Of a stretch of 64,000 nucleotides of DNA, positions 38,870 through 49,080 are shown piece by piece. Within the stretch, counting starts at the first letter, position 1. Every line of letters starts with the position of its first letter. The notes under the pieces were generated by a model, which had not been told where the DNA came from, made no database searches, and saw only the letters and a program-made list of their open reading frames with translations. Made by a program: the position numbers and the translations under genes. The DNA comes from Bacteroides reticulotermitis JCM 10512 (lineage in GTDB: Bacteria; Bacteroidota; Bacteroidia; Bacteroidales; Bacteroidaceae), in assembly GCF_000517545.1 (NCBI RefSeq), contig NZ_BAIV01000001.1:1-64000 (forward strand). Direction: 5' to 3'.

Positions 38870-40846
38870 ATGAAACGATTCTTTTTGGTCACGAGTATGA
38901 TGACAATTGCATTATTTATTTCGGCACAATCTTTACAGGAAGGTTCAGTGTCTGAGAGCCGATATGCTGATAATGGTGATGGAACTTTTACAAATCCTGT
39001 AATTTGGGGAGACTATCCTGATGTGGATATGATTCGTGTAGGAGAGGATTATTATATGATTTGTTCCACATTTTGTCTGACTCCGGGAATTCCTATCAGT
39101 CATTCGAAGGATTTGGTAAACTGGGAGATTATAGGTTATGCATATGATCGGTTAATAGGTAATAATGTCTATGATATGGCTGGTGGTAAAACGAGATATA
39201 ATGGTGGCAGTTGGGCACCTTGTATTCGTTATCATAAAGGAAAGTTTTATATTTTTTATTATGATAATCTAGGCTATTTTGTAACAAATGTCTCTAATCG
39301 TCCGGAGGGGCCTTATAAACAGACTTTGCTTTATTGTCATCTTTATGATCCGAGTGTTCTTTTTGACGATGACGGGAAAGTGTATGTCGTTCATGGACAA
39401 AATGTAATTTATGTGACAGAAGTATCTGAAGATTTCACAAAAGTGATTAGTCCTGCTAAAACAGTGTTCAGCTCTTTTACAGGAGCATGGGAGGGAAGCC
39501 ATATTTATAAAAGAGATGATTATTATTATATTTGTAATACTGCTGGGGGAACTCCTGGGCGTGAATATATTCTTCGCTCTAAAAATATCTATGGGCCTTA
39601 TGAAGTACGTGAATTGGTTAATACTGATGCCAATTTGAGTGGTTGCGGATTACATCAGGGAGGATTTATTGATTTACATAATGGTGACTCTTGGTTTTTC
39701 ATGTTTCAAGACCGTGTGCCGGCTGGACGTGTCCCATGGCTTTTCCCTATAAAATGGGAAGAGGGTTGGCCTGTACTTCCTTCATTCGAAAACTATGGCC
39801 GTATAGCTCCTACACAACGAAAACCCTTTCCAAAAGCTAATGTGCTAGGACGCCCTTTTGAAAGAGGTGATGAGTTTTCTTCTGATAGGTTGGATTTACA
39901 TTGGCAGTGGAGTCATAATCCTGATAATTCAAAATGGAGCTTGGCTGAACGTCGTGGTTATCTGCGTTTGCACGCTATGCAAGCTGATAGCTGGGAGAAT
40001 GCCCGTAACACATTAGTGAGACGCTTTATTGGTCCTGAAATGACGGCTGTTACAAGTTTGGATATTTCTGCATTGAAGGATGGAGATGTAGCCGGGTTGT
40101 GTGTGTGGAACAAACCCTATAGTTATATTGGTATTAGCAAACAGGAAGGGAAGCAATATTTAGTCTGGACAGACAATGGACAGAACATAAAGAAGAGTGA
40201 GATTAATATAGATAAGAATATTTATTTTAGAGTAACGGGGGATAATTCAAGCATTGCTCGCTTTGAGTATAGTCGAGATGAGAAAAACTGGTTTCGATAT
40301 GGAGAGGATTTTAGAATGGAGTTTAGCGGGAAAACATATTTGGGAAATCGGTTTGGACTATATTGTTTTCATACCGGAGATGGGGAGAAGGGATATGCTG
40401 ATTTTGATTATATGCGTTTTAGTAGTCCATATGGTGCCGCTAATCATTTTAATGCTTTCAATTTGATTCCTATTGAGTTTTATGATGATGAACATAATAC
40501 TCGATTAAATAGAGTTGAACAAAATAAATTATCTCCGGATCAGTATCTGGAAGTAACGGAAAGTGGAGCTTGGGCTCAATATAATAATATAGATTTTGGA
40601 ACGGGAGTTACGGACTTCTGTATAAATGCCTTATCTTCTTTGAAAGATAGTCGTGTTGAAGTACGACTTGATGCCCCTGACGGAGAGTTATTAGCAACTT
40701 GTATAATTCCTGCCGGGCAGGTTGGTAGGGAATATCGGGAATATTCAGCCCCCATGAAATCGGTAATGGGAAAACGGAAAATTGTGTTAGTATTTCATAG
40801 TGATTATGCACAATCTCCTAAAGTGACAGAATTTAAATTCAAATAA
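38870..40846 (+). CDS. GH43 beta-xylosidase/arabinofuranosidase with C-terminal modules
   Basis: 658 aa from ATG 38870; a GTG two codons upstream is less likely. Signal peptide, then a GH43 propeller: FTNPVIWGDYPDVDMIRVGEDYYM (base Asp), SWAPCIRYHKGKFYIFYY and FTGAWEGSHIYKRDDYYYICNT (acid Glu). A C-terminal beta-sandwich of the kind paired with GH43_12 follows (RLDLHWQWSHNPDNSKWSL), then a final CBM6-like part (about 545-658). Frame intact. Probable exo-acting beta-xylosidase or alpha-L-arabinofuranosidase. Confidence 0.87.
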   Translation: MKRFFLVTSMMTIALFISAQSLQEGSVSESRYADNGDGTFTNPVIWGDYPDVDMIRVGEDYYMICSTFCLTPGIPISHSKDLVNWEIIGYAYDRLIGNNVYDMAGGKTRYNGGSWAPCIRYHKGKFYIFYYDNLGYFVTNVSNRPEGPYKQTLLYCHLYDPSVLFDDDGKVYVVHGQNVIYVTEVSEDFTKVISPAKTVFSSFTGAWEGSHIYKRDDYYYICNTAGGTPGREYILRSKNIYGPYEVRELVNTDANLSGCGLHQGGFIDLHNGDSWFFMFQDRVPAGRVPWLFPIKWEEGWPVLPSFENYGRIAPTQRKPFPKANVLGRPFERGDEFSSDRLDLHWQWSHNPDNSKWSLAERRGYLRLHAMQADSWENARNTLVRRFIGPEMTAVTSLDISALKDGDVAGLCVWNKPYSYIGISKQEGKQYLVWTDNGQNIKKSEINIDKNIYFRVTGDNSSIARFEYSRDEKNWFRYGEDFRMEFSGKTYLGNRFGLYCFHTGDGEKGYADFDYMRFSSPYGAANHFNAFNLIPIEFYDDEHNTRLNRVEQNKLSPDQYLEVTESGAWAQYNNIDFGTGVTDFCINALSSLKDSRVEVRLDAPDGELLATCIIPAGQVGREYREYSAPMKSVMGKRKIVLVFHSDYAQSPKVTEFKFK

Positions 40847-40856
40847 AAAAACAGAT

Positions 40857-42228
40857 ATGATAAAGAGAATAACATTGATAGGATTATTGGTAATGACCGG
40901 GACGTTTTCTTTTGCACAGAATCCGTTGATTACCAATATTTATACAGCAGATCCAGCACCACATGTTTGGCCTACGGATACTACAACTTTATATGTATAT
41001 AGCAGCATGATGAGCCATTAAGTAATTCGCATATTCGTGGGATGAATGATTATCATGTTTTTCAACGAATGATTTAGTGCATTGGACGGATCATGGACAG
41101 ATTCTTCACTGGAACCGTGTGCCTTGGGCTGTTGATCAAGCTTGGGCTATTGATGCAGTTTATTGGAAAGGGAAATACTATCTAATTACCTGTATGCGTG
41201 GTGAAGATCAGAAATTTCGTACAGGTGTAGCTGTCAGTGAACGTCCGCAAGGGCCATTTACAGATTGCGGATATATCCGTGATGCGGATTTTGGTCAGGA
41301 TCCGGCTGTTTATGTAGAAAATGGTAAAGCCTATTTATTTTGGGGGCATGACCGTACATGTTTTGGTGCCGAACTGAATGATGATTTGTTGAGTATAAAA
41401 AAGGAAACATTAGTAAATTTACGTCCTCAACTTCCACATGTATTTGAGGCTCCGTGGGTTATAAAACGTAATGGACGTTATTTATTAATGTATCCGGGAT
41501 TGCCGGACAGGGGATGGCCACAGAAATATTATTATGCAGAAGCGGAAAAACCTTTAGGCCCCTATGAATATAAGGGTATTTTTATAGATGATTGGGCGGG
41601 CCAGTCTTCTACTACACATGGGGGGATTGTTCGTTTCAAAGGAAGAGATATAATGTTTTATCACGGTTCTATCTTAAGTGGTGGCTTAAGTGAAAGTCGA
41701 AGCATCATGGCGGATTGGGTTGATTATGATAAAGATGGAAGTATAAAATTAATTCGTCCTACAAAAAAAGGACTTGGATTGGCTGAACGAACTTGGACTA
41801 CAGTTCATTTGGAAGCAGAAGAGGGAAATCTTTTAGGGGGCGAACTACATGGAGTTTATGTTGATAATTCCTATAAAGGATATACAGGACGAGGTTATGT
41901 CACGGGGTTTGATATGTATAATGATTATTGCAGTTTTCTGGGACAGAGTGCAAAAGACGAGAAATATCGTTTGCGGATTAGGTATCGTGCTGATGGTGGA
42001 AAAAATGATGCGATGGTATTTGTTAATACGTGGTTATTGAAGAACGTGAAATTTGTGGATACAGAAGGAGAGTGGAAGGTGCTGGACTGTGGGAATGTAT
42101 CTTTGCGTGCCGGAAATAATGATATCCGTGTGATACGTGGGTGGTGGCCGAATACGGGACTTTGTATCGATTATATTGAATTGGCTCAAATAGACGAGCG
42201 CGGACGTACCGTTGAAGAAGCTAAATAG
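40857..42228 (+). pseudogene. GH43 family protein with CBM6-like module, two frameshifts
   Basis: About 457 aa when joined. Signal peptide (MIKRITLIGLLVMTGTFSFA), then ADPAPHVWPTDTTTLYVYSS (base-Asp region). The frame breaks near 41004 and again in a T run near 41063 (YHVF-STNDLVHW), each by one lost base. The rest is clean: AIDAVYWKGKYYLITCMRG, DPAVYVENGKAYLFWG, VFEAPWVIKRNGRYLLMY (acid Glu), then a C-terminal CBM6/35-like domain starting HLEAEEGNLLGG. Ends in ATAG just before GH3, so the pair is tightly linked. Confidence 0.84.
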
Positions 42229-42238
42229 GATGAATATA

Positions 42239-44824
42239 ATGAAGTATTTTCTATTTGTTTTATGTTTGAACTTGTGTGCATTGACACTTTTTGCCCAGAA
42301 AGAAGATTATAGGAATCCAATGAAGACTCCGATAGAACGTGCGGATGATCTGTTGTCCAGATTGACTTTAAAAGAGAAGATCGGACTAATGAAGGATACT
42401 TCTTATCCTGTGGGACGTTTGGGAATTGCTCCTTATAATTGGTGGAATGAAGCATTGCATGGAGTCGGACGCGCAGGGTTGGCTACAGTATTTCCCCAGG
42501 CTATTGGTATGGCAGCAAGTTTTGATGATTCAGCTGTATTGGATGTTTTTAGTGCGGTTAGCGATGAAGCCCGGGCTAAATTTCATGATTTTCGTCGGCG
42601 ACGTCAGTTCGGACGCTATCAAGGATTGACTTTTTGGACTCCTAATGTGAATATATTCCGTGACCCTCGTTGGGGGCGTGGACAAGAAACTTATGGAGAG
42701 GATCCTTATTTGACAGGACGTATGGGAGTAGCTGTTGTTTGTGGATTGCAAGGTCCTCGGGAGGCTAAATATAATAAGTTACATGCTTGTGCAAAACATT
42801 TTGCAGTACATTCTGGACCGGAGTGGAATCGCCATACTTTTAATGTAGAAAAGATATCAAATCGTGATTTATGGGAAACCTATTTACCTGCATTTAAAGA
42901 TTTGGTTCAAGAAGCAAAAGTAAAGGAAGTTATGTGTGCTTATAATCGTTTTGAAGGTGAACCTTGCTGTAGTAGTAAGAGGTTACAAGTGCAGATATTA
43001 CGAAATGATTGGGGCTATGAAGATGTGATAGTTAGCGATTGTGGTGCGATAAGTGATTTCTTTCATGTTGACAGGCATGGAACACATAAGGGACCAGCTG
43101 ACGCAAGTGCTGATGCTGTCATTAGTGGTACAGATGTTGAGTGTGGCAATAATTACACAAGTCTGGAAGAAGCGGTAAAAGAAGGTTTGATAACAGAGGA
43201 ACAAATAGATATAAGTGTCCGTCGTCTGTTAAAAGCACGTTTTGAGTTGGGAGAGATGGATCCGGATTCGATTGTATCTTGGGCAAAAATTCCATTGAGT
43301 GTGGTGAATTGTAAAAAGCACCAAGAACTGGCTTTGGATATGGCAAGAAAAACAATGACTCTTTTGCAGAATAATGGAATACTTCCACTTAGTAAATCTG
43401 GTTTGAATATTGCTGTAATGGGACCAAATGCAAATGACTCTGTTATGCAGTGGGGAAATTACAATGGTGTTCCGGGACACACAATCACGATTTTGGAAGG
43501 AATTTATTCTAAAATAGGATACGTACCTTATGAAAAAGGTTGTGATTTGGTTACTAATAACTCTTTTGAATCTTTATTTAATTTGATAACAACTGTTGAT
43601 GGGCAGCCGGGTTTTAGTGCCCGATATTGGAATAACAAAGAGATGAAAGGGGAAGTCGTAACTACGCAAATTGTGAGCACTCCATTTAAGTTTGATATTG
43701 GTGGTGCTACAGTTTTTGCTTCAGGCGTCAATTTAACTGATTTTTCTGCTCAATATAAGGGCATTTTCCGACCAGATAGAAGTGGTACAGTAATTTTAAG
43801 TATTAATGGTGATGATGGGTATCGGATTCGTGTGAACGGGGAAGAAGTAATAAATTATTGGGGGACTCATGCCGGTGCAAAAAAAGAATATGCACTGAGA
43901 GCAGAAGTTGGAAAAGAATATGATATTGAAATAGACTATATGCAAGATAGAGGAGGTGCATATCTCCAGTTTGATATAGGAAATTACCATGAAATCACTC
44001 CTGATGTTGCTATTGAGAAAGTGAAAGATGCTGATGTCGTAATTTTTGTAGGTGGAATATCTCCCAAATTAGAAGGAGAGGAAATGAAGGTTGATTTACC
44101 CGGCTTTCGAGGCGGAGATCGGACAGATATTGAGTTACCGACTGTGCAACGTAAATTGTTGAAGGCTTTGAAAGATGCGGGGAAAAAAGTCATCTTTGTC
44201 AATTGTTCTGGTTCTGCAATTGCTTTAGGTCCTGAAACAAAAGTATGTGATGCTATTCTTCAAGCATGGTATCCGGGACAAGCCGGAGGACTTGCGGTTG
44301 CAGATGTTTTATTTGGAGACTATAATCCTGCAGGACGTCTTCCTGTTACTTTTTACACAGGAGTGGGACAGTTACCGGATTTTGAAGATTATAGCATGAG
44401 AGGGCGTACATATCGCTATATGACTGAAAAACCGTTGTTTTCATTTGGGCACGGATTGAGCTATACAACGTTTCTTTATGGCGTGGCAAAGGTGAACAAG
44501 AACGTAATAGAGTCAAATGAAACATCCATACTGGATATACCTTTATTTAATGCAGGAAACAGAAAGGGTGAGGAAGTGATACAGGTGTATATTCGTTTTT
44601 TGGAAGATAAAGAAGCTCCTTTGAAAACTCTTCGTGCTTTTCGGAGAGTTTCTTTAGAGGCAGGTGAAAGACAAGATATTCGTTTCTTTCTCTCTCCTGC
44701 GAGCTTTGAGTTCTTTGATTCGGATACAAATACAATGCGCGTGAGGCCTGGAACTTATGAGTTACTATATGGAGGTACTTCTTCAGATGAAGACTTACAA
44801 AAAATTCAACTTATGATAAAATAG
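42239..44824 (+). CDS. GH3 glycosidase with PA14 insertion, probable beta-xylosidase
   Basis: 861 aa from ATG 42239, which has a GGA tract nine bases upstream and starts the signal peptide MKYFLFVLCLNLCALTLFA; 42230 is an alternative. GH3 N-domain: [38 protein letters not shown] and KEVMCAYNRFEGEPCC, with the nucleophile in DVIVSDCGAISDF. A PA14-like insert (GFSARYWNNKEMKGE, about 455-590) splits the C-domain, and a fibronectin-III-like end follows. The ETYGEDPYL context is typical of the GH3 beta-xylosidase/arabinofuranosidase branch. A decayed relative lies at 47997. Confidence 0.9.
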   Translation: MKYFLFVLCLNLCALTLFAQKEDYRNPMKTPIERADDLLSRLTLKEKIGLMKDTSYPVGRLGIAPYNWWNEALHGVGRAGLATVFPQAIGMAASFDDSAVLDVFSAVSDEARAKFHDFRRRRQFGRYQGLTFWTPNVNIFRDPRWGRGQETYGEDPYLTGRMGVAVVCGLQGPREAKYNKLHACAKHFAVHSGPEWNRHTFNVEKISNRDLWETYLPAFKDLVQEAKVKEVMCAYNRFEGEPCCSSKRLQVQILRNDWGYEDVIVSDCGAISDFFHVDRHGTHKGPADASADAVISGTDVECGNNYTSLEEAVKEGLITEEQIDISVRRLLKARFELGEMDPDSIVSWAKIPLSVVNCKKHQELALDMARKTMTLLQNNGILPLSKSGLNIAVMGPNANDSVMQWGNYNGVPGHTITILEGIYSKIGYVPYEKGCDLVTNNSFESLFNLITTVDGQPGFSARYWNNKEMKGEVVTTQIVSTPFKFDIGGATVFASGVNLTDFSAQYKGIFRPDRSGTVILSINGDDGYRIRVNGEEVINYWGTHAGAKKEYALRAEVGKEYDIEIDYMQDRGGAYLQFDIGNYHEITPDVAIEKVKDADVVIFVGGISPKLEGEEMKVDLPGFRGGDRTDIELPTVQRKLLKALKDAGKKVIFVNCSGSAIALGPETKVCDAILQAWYPGQAGGLAVADVLFGDYNPAGRLPVTFYTGVGQLPDFEDYSMRGRTYRYMTEKPLFSFGHGLSYTTFLYGVAKVNKNVIESNETSILDIPLFNAGNRKGEEVIQVYIRFLEDKEAPLKTLRAFRRVSLEAGERQDIRFFLSPASFEFFDSDTNTMRVRPGTYELLYGGTSSDEDLQKIQLMIK

Positions 44825-44850
44825 CCGATTTAATTTCTAGGGGATAGTAT

Positions 44851-44908
44851 GCGTCTATTCGTACTATATATAAAATGTAAAAATATATAGTATGAATAGA
44901 CGCTTTTT
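44851..44908 (+). terminator. Hairpin with T-run overlapping the GH28 start codon
   Basis: GCGTCTATTCGTACTATATA (44851-44870) pairs with TATATAGTATGAATAGACGC (44884-44903) over 20 bp with one G-U wobble, followed by TTTTT. This has the form of an intrinsic terminator for the upstream GH3 transcript, yet its 3' arm contains the GH28 ATG (44892) and first codons. It could reduce or gate GH28 and GH39 expression. Confidence 0.65.
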
Positions 44909-46268
44909 ATTTATGATGATGTCATTGTTTTGTACTTTGGCTCTCTCTGCACAGTTAGTGACCTATAGTGGTATTGGGCAGCATAATGATGATTATACAG
45001 TACGTGTGAGGACGGTAGGAGGAGAGTGGCATGATTTATTTGAATACAATGTTCAGGTAGATATGGATAATGTTCAAAACGCTTCAATGGTGCAATTTGA
45101 CATGGGGAGTCCGGTTGAGATTATGGTGAAAAAGAATGATGGGCTGATTCAGACAGTTGATATTCGTCCGTTGAGTAGAAAGATTAAGTATGAAAAGAAG
45201 ATGAATACAATCGTTTTTACTCTCGATAAGCCACAATATTTATCGGTAGAGTTTAATGGGGATCGTTTACATAACCTTCATCTGTTTGCTAATCCTATGG
45301 AAACAGAAATACTCAAGGAAGGTGATAAGGGGGTCATGTATTTTGGTCCGGGGATTCATAAGCCTAAAGATTTACCGGGTATTGAAATTCCAATTCCTTC
45401 TAATACAACGGTTTATTTGGCTCCAGGTGCAGTTTTACAAGCCAAATTGGTAGTTGACAGAGCTGAAAATGTACGTATTGTAGGACGGGGAATTATAGAT
45501 CATCCACAACGAGGTATTGAAGTAACTCATTCGAAAAATATTATTATTGATGGCATAACAGTTGTCAATCCGGATCACTATACTGTATTTGGTGGAGAGA
45601 CGGATGGATTAATTATTCGAAATCTCAAGAGTTTTTCTTGTAAAGGATGGAGTGATGGCATTGATTTGATGTCCTGCAATGATGTTTTGATAGATAATGT
45701 CTTTTTGCGTAATTCGGATGATTGTATTGCAGTGTATGGACATCGCTGGCATTTTTATGGTGGGTCGAAAAATGTAACAGTGCAAAATTCAGTATTGTGG
45801 GCAGATATTGCTCATCCTATTAATATCGGTGGACATGGCAATACGAAAGGTACGGGAGATGTTCTTGAAAATTATACATTTCGTAACATTGATATATTGG
45901 AACATGATGAAGATGATCGTGATTATCAAGGATGTTTAGCTATTGGCTGTGGTGATAGGAATCACGTAAGAGATGTTTTATTTGAAAATATTCATGTGGA
46001 AAATTTCCAGGAAGGAAGGTTGTTCCATCTTAGTATCAATTTTAATGCTAAGTATAATAGTGCTCCTGGTGGAAGTATTTCGAATATAATATTTCGAAAT
46101 ATCTATTATGAGGGATACGGAGCCAATCCTTCTGTTATCAGAGGATATGATATGGATCATGATATTAAAAATATAATTTTTGATAATATCTGGATAAATG
46201 GCCAGAAGATGAAGGATACGCAAGATTTTGATATAAATGAATTTGTAACAGGAATTAAAATAAAATAA
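44892..46268 (+). CDS. GH28-type parallel beta-helix glycosidase
   Basis: 458 aa, signal peptide MNRRFLFMMMSLFCTLALSA. N-terminal beta-sandwich (to about 150), then a right-handed beta-helix: GWSDGIDLMSCNDVLIDN, NSDDCIAVYG (paired Asp), NIGGHGNTKGTG (His) and QGCLAIGCGDRN. These match the Asp/Asp/His arrangement of GH28 polygalacturonase-like enzymes, though the sequence is far from plant-type pectinases; GH49-like activity is possible. Acts on uronic-acid or related linkages by inference. The start codon lies in the 3' arm of the preceding hairpin. Frame intact. Confidence 0.8.
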   Translation: MNRRFLFMMMSLFCTLALSAQLVTYSGIGQHNDDYTVRVRTVGGEWHDLFEYNVQVDMDNVQNASMVQFDMGSPVEIMVKKNDGLIQTVDIRPLSRKIKYEKKMNTIVFTLDKPQYLSVEFNGDRLHNLHLFANPMETEILKEGDKGVMYFGPGIHKPKDLPGIEIPIPSNTTVYLAPGAVLQAKLVVDRAENVRIVGRGIIDHPQRGIEVTHSKNIIIDGITVVNPDHYTVFGGETDGLIIRNLKSFSCKGWSDGIDLMSCNDVLIDNVFLRNSDDCIAVYGHRWHFYGGSKNVTVQNSVLWADIAHPINIGGHGNTKGTGDVLENYTFRNIDILEHDEDDRDYQGCLAIGCGDRNHVRDVLFENIHVENFQEGRLFHLSINFNAKYNSAPGGSISNIIFRNIYYEGYGANPSVIRGYDMDHDIKNIIFDNIWINGQKMKDTQDFDINEFVTGIKIK

Positions 46269-46272
46269 TGTG

Positions 46273-47903
46273 ATGAAGAAACAATTTTTTATGTTAACAG
46301 CTGTGCTGTTGATGTGTCAGGGTATCATTGCCCAAATAATAGATGTAACAGGAAAAACAGAATCTTTCACCCATTATTGGAGTGTCGGGGTTGGAGCTGG
46401 ACGTGCTAATGAAGGTTTGCGTGCAGGATGGTTGGAACATCTGAAATTAGTGAAAGAGGAATGTGGCTTTCAGTATGTCCGTATGCATGGGTTATTTTGT
46501 GATGATATGTTTGTTTATTTTGAGAAACCAGACGGACAAGTTATATATAATTGGCAATATGTTGATGAAGTGTATGACCGAATGTTGGAATTGGGAGTTA
46601 GACCTTTTGTTGAACTATCCTTTTTTCCTAAGGATATAGCTGCTGAAAATTCTAAGACACAAATGTGGTATCGGAATAATGTTTCATTTGACCGGAAAAA
46701 AATAGATAAATGGCATGATTTAGTAAAAGCCTTTACGCAGCATGTGGTGGATCGTTATGGCATTGATGAAGTGTCGACTTGGTATTTCGAAGTTTGGAAT
46801 GAACCTAATTTGACAGGTTTGGGAGGTTTCTTTCATGGAACTAAAAGTGATTATTTTCTTATGTATAAAGAATCGGTAAATGCTATAAAATCCGTAGATA
46901 AACGTTTGAAGGTTGGCGGACCTGCTACTAGTAATTTTGTGCCGGATGACCGCCACAAGGGAGAAATTCTGGATCATAAAAAGTCTGTGTTTTATTCTCA
47001 AGATGTAATTAACACCAAACAGTGGAAAGGAGTATGGATTGAAGATTTCCTTCGTTTCTGTGAAAAAGAAAATTTACCGGTAGATTTTATTTCTACCCAT
47101 CCATATCCAACAGATTACGCTTTGGATCCTGAAACTGGGCGTAGTAAAGATGCTATTCGTTATGTACATTCACTGTACGACGACATACATTGGTTGCGTA
47201 ATCAGTTGGCGATGAGCAAATATCCCAATGCGGAGATTCATTTAACAGAGTGGAGTACTAGTCCTAATAGTCGTGATTGCATGCATGACCATTTACCACC
47301 AGCAGCGTTTATTATTAAAGCGAATTTGGATTGCTTGGGGTTAGCTAATTCATTAATGTATTGGACTTTTACAGATGTATTTGAAGAGAAAGGAGGCGGT
47401 GAGGAACTTTTTCATGGAGGATTTGGCATGATCAATTTTCAAGGGATAGTAAAACCTTCTTTTCATGCTTATCGAATGTTGCATCAATTAGGGGATGAGA
47501 AAATTTATTATAAGGATCCTTTATTTGTCAGTCGTTCAACTAAGACAGGGAAGATTTCGGCACTTGCTTTTAACTATCCCAAAGAATATGAAAGTCATGT
47601 GCCGGGAGCCTCCGATATATCGGACTATTATAAAGCAAGCGCCAAACAGCTAAAAATTACGCTGAAGGGATTAAAACCTCATACCGTATTTCAACTGGAC
47701 TTGTTGGATACAGACCATGGGAATATAATGGCCGCCTATAATGCAATGGGACGCCTCACAGTCCAAATCATGAACAAACGGAATGGTTGCGCCAGCAAGG
47801 ACGGGCTACCTTAAAATTCATGATGCGGGCAGACGAACATGGAGAATTGACCATTAACCGTGAACTGGCACCGTGGGCATGTTTACTCATAAAAGAAATT
47901 TGA
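46273..47903 (+). pseudogene. GH39 beta-xylosidase, frameshifted near the C-terminus
   Basis: About 543 aa when joined. Signal peptide, then a GH39 TIM barrel: WSVGVGAGRANEGLRAGW, YFEVWNEPNLTGLGGFF (acid/base Glu in WNEP) and AEIHLTEWSTSPNSRDCMHD (nucleophile Glu in TEW). One base is lost near 47753, inside the C-terminal beta-sandwich; the alternative frame ends LLIKEI at 47903. The catalytic domain is complete before the lesion, so the truncated protein (about 514 aa) could still be active. A terminator hairpin follows, marking the end of the working PUL. Confidence 0.87.
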
Positions 47904-47915
47904 TAAAGTAATAAC

Positions 47916-47960
47916 GGATGGTCAGATGTATCCATATATATTTGACCATCCTCTTTGTTT
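47916..47960 (+). terminator. Terminator at the end of the PUL
   Basis: GGATGGTCA (47916-47924) pairs with TGACCATCC (47943-47951), followed by the T-rich CTCTTTGTTTTA. It lies just downstream of the GH39 stop. Confidence 0.6.
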
Positions 47961-47996
47961 TATCCAAATAATTATCTTATAATATATTACTAAATA

Positions 47997-48747
47997 ATGA
48001 GAAGAATACTCTATATTATCTGGCTGGCTGTTTCAATACTACCAATTGCCATTGCACAAGATGTTTCTTATCTCTATAAGGACACGTCACTTACTTCGTC
48101 AGAACGTGCGGATGGTTTGTTGTCCAGACTTTCGCTGCGTGAAAAAAGTATTCGAGGCTGTACGTGATGAGGCATGAGCTAAGTTTCATGATGCCTGTCG
48201 ACGTGGAATGCATGGACGTTATCAAGGACTTACGTTCTAGACTCCGAATGTGAATATTTTCCGTGATCCATGCTGGGGACGCGGACAAGAAACTTATGGA
48301 GAAGAACTTTATCTATCCGCCCGAATGGGAGGTGCAGTCGTTAAAGGGTTCCCAATGTCTTTCAGAATGTTTCCTTTCGGACATGGATTGAGTTATACAC
48401 AATTCAGTTATGGCAAAATTCTACTGTCGGTAACAAAGCTGCAAGCAGGAAATGAGCAACACATCAAATTGCCAATAAAAAATATAGGTAATTACAAGGG
48501 AAATGAAATCTTACAAATATATATCCAAAAGCTAGGTGACAAAGATACTCCAATCAAAACATAGCGTGCCTTTCGACGCATCTCTTTGAATGCTGGTGAA
48601 ACAAAATGTGTAAATGTAACTTTGCCAGCCAATGCCTTTGAATTTTTTGACACTCAAACAAATACGATGCGTATTCTTTCCGGCAAATACAAGTTACTTT
48701 ATGGAAGTAGCCCTGATGAAAAGCAATTAGCCATACAATTGGAATAG
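47997..48747 (+). pseudogene. Decayed, internally deleted GH3 copy
   Basis: Starts with a signal peptide (MRRILYIIWLAVSILPIAIA) and SERADGLLSRLSLREK, as in GH3. It then jumps to VFEAVRDEA and on to [21 protein letters not shown], then from VVKGF directly to [15 protein letters not shown]. More than 500 residues, including the nucleophile, are gone. Internal stops: TGA near 48176 (Arg position), TAG near 48240 (Trp of FWTPNVN) and TAG near 48563 (Leu of KTLRAF). Clearly a relic, distinct in kind from the single-base lesions elsewhere. Confidence 0.88.
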
Positions 48748-48755
48748 TAAAATTA

Positions 48756-48935
48756 CTCAAGAAGATATTAACTGACCGTTATGCATTATTATTCGACATA
48801 GGCAAGGAAAAGGAATTCGAAGATGGCAGGCTGACGCTGGAAGAAGTTGTAGTTTATGTAAAAGCTAACGATGAACCGAAACAAACAAGTGGTAAGCAAA
48901 AACTGTATGAAGCAATAGTGAATATGTATTGCTAA
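48756..48935 (+). pseudogene. Orphan coding fragment upstream of rteA
   Basis: A 59-codon open stretch without a good start (KKILTDRYALLFDIGKEKEF through IVNMYC), rich in charged residues and with coding-like composition. No family recognised. Probably the 3' end of a gene cut off when the PUL or its flank was rearranged. Confidence 0.4.
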
Positions 48936-49080
48936 TGATTACAATGAAATAGTGGCAGGCGGCAGCTGGGTAATTGTTGCCTGTCTTGCTATACTTACCT
49001 ATTAGGATGTGTTGATGGAGCATTTGAGTAATGTTGTATAATAATCAGTTTTAGTAAGAATTAAAATAAATACAATATCG

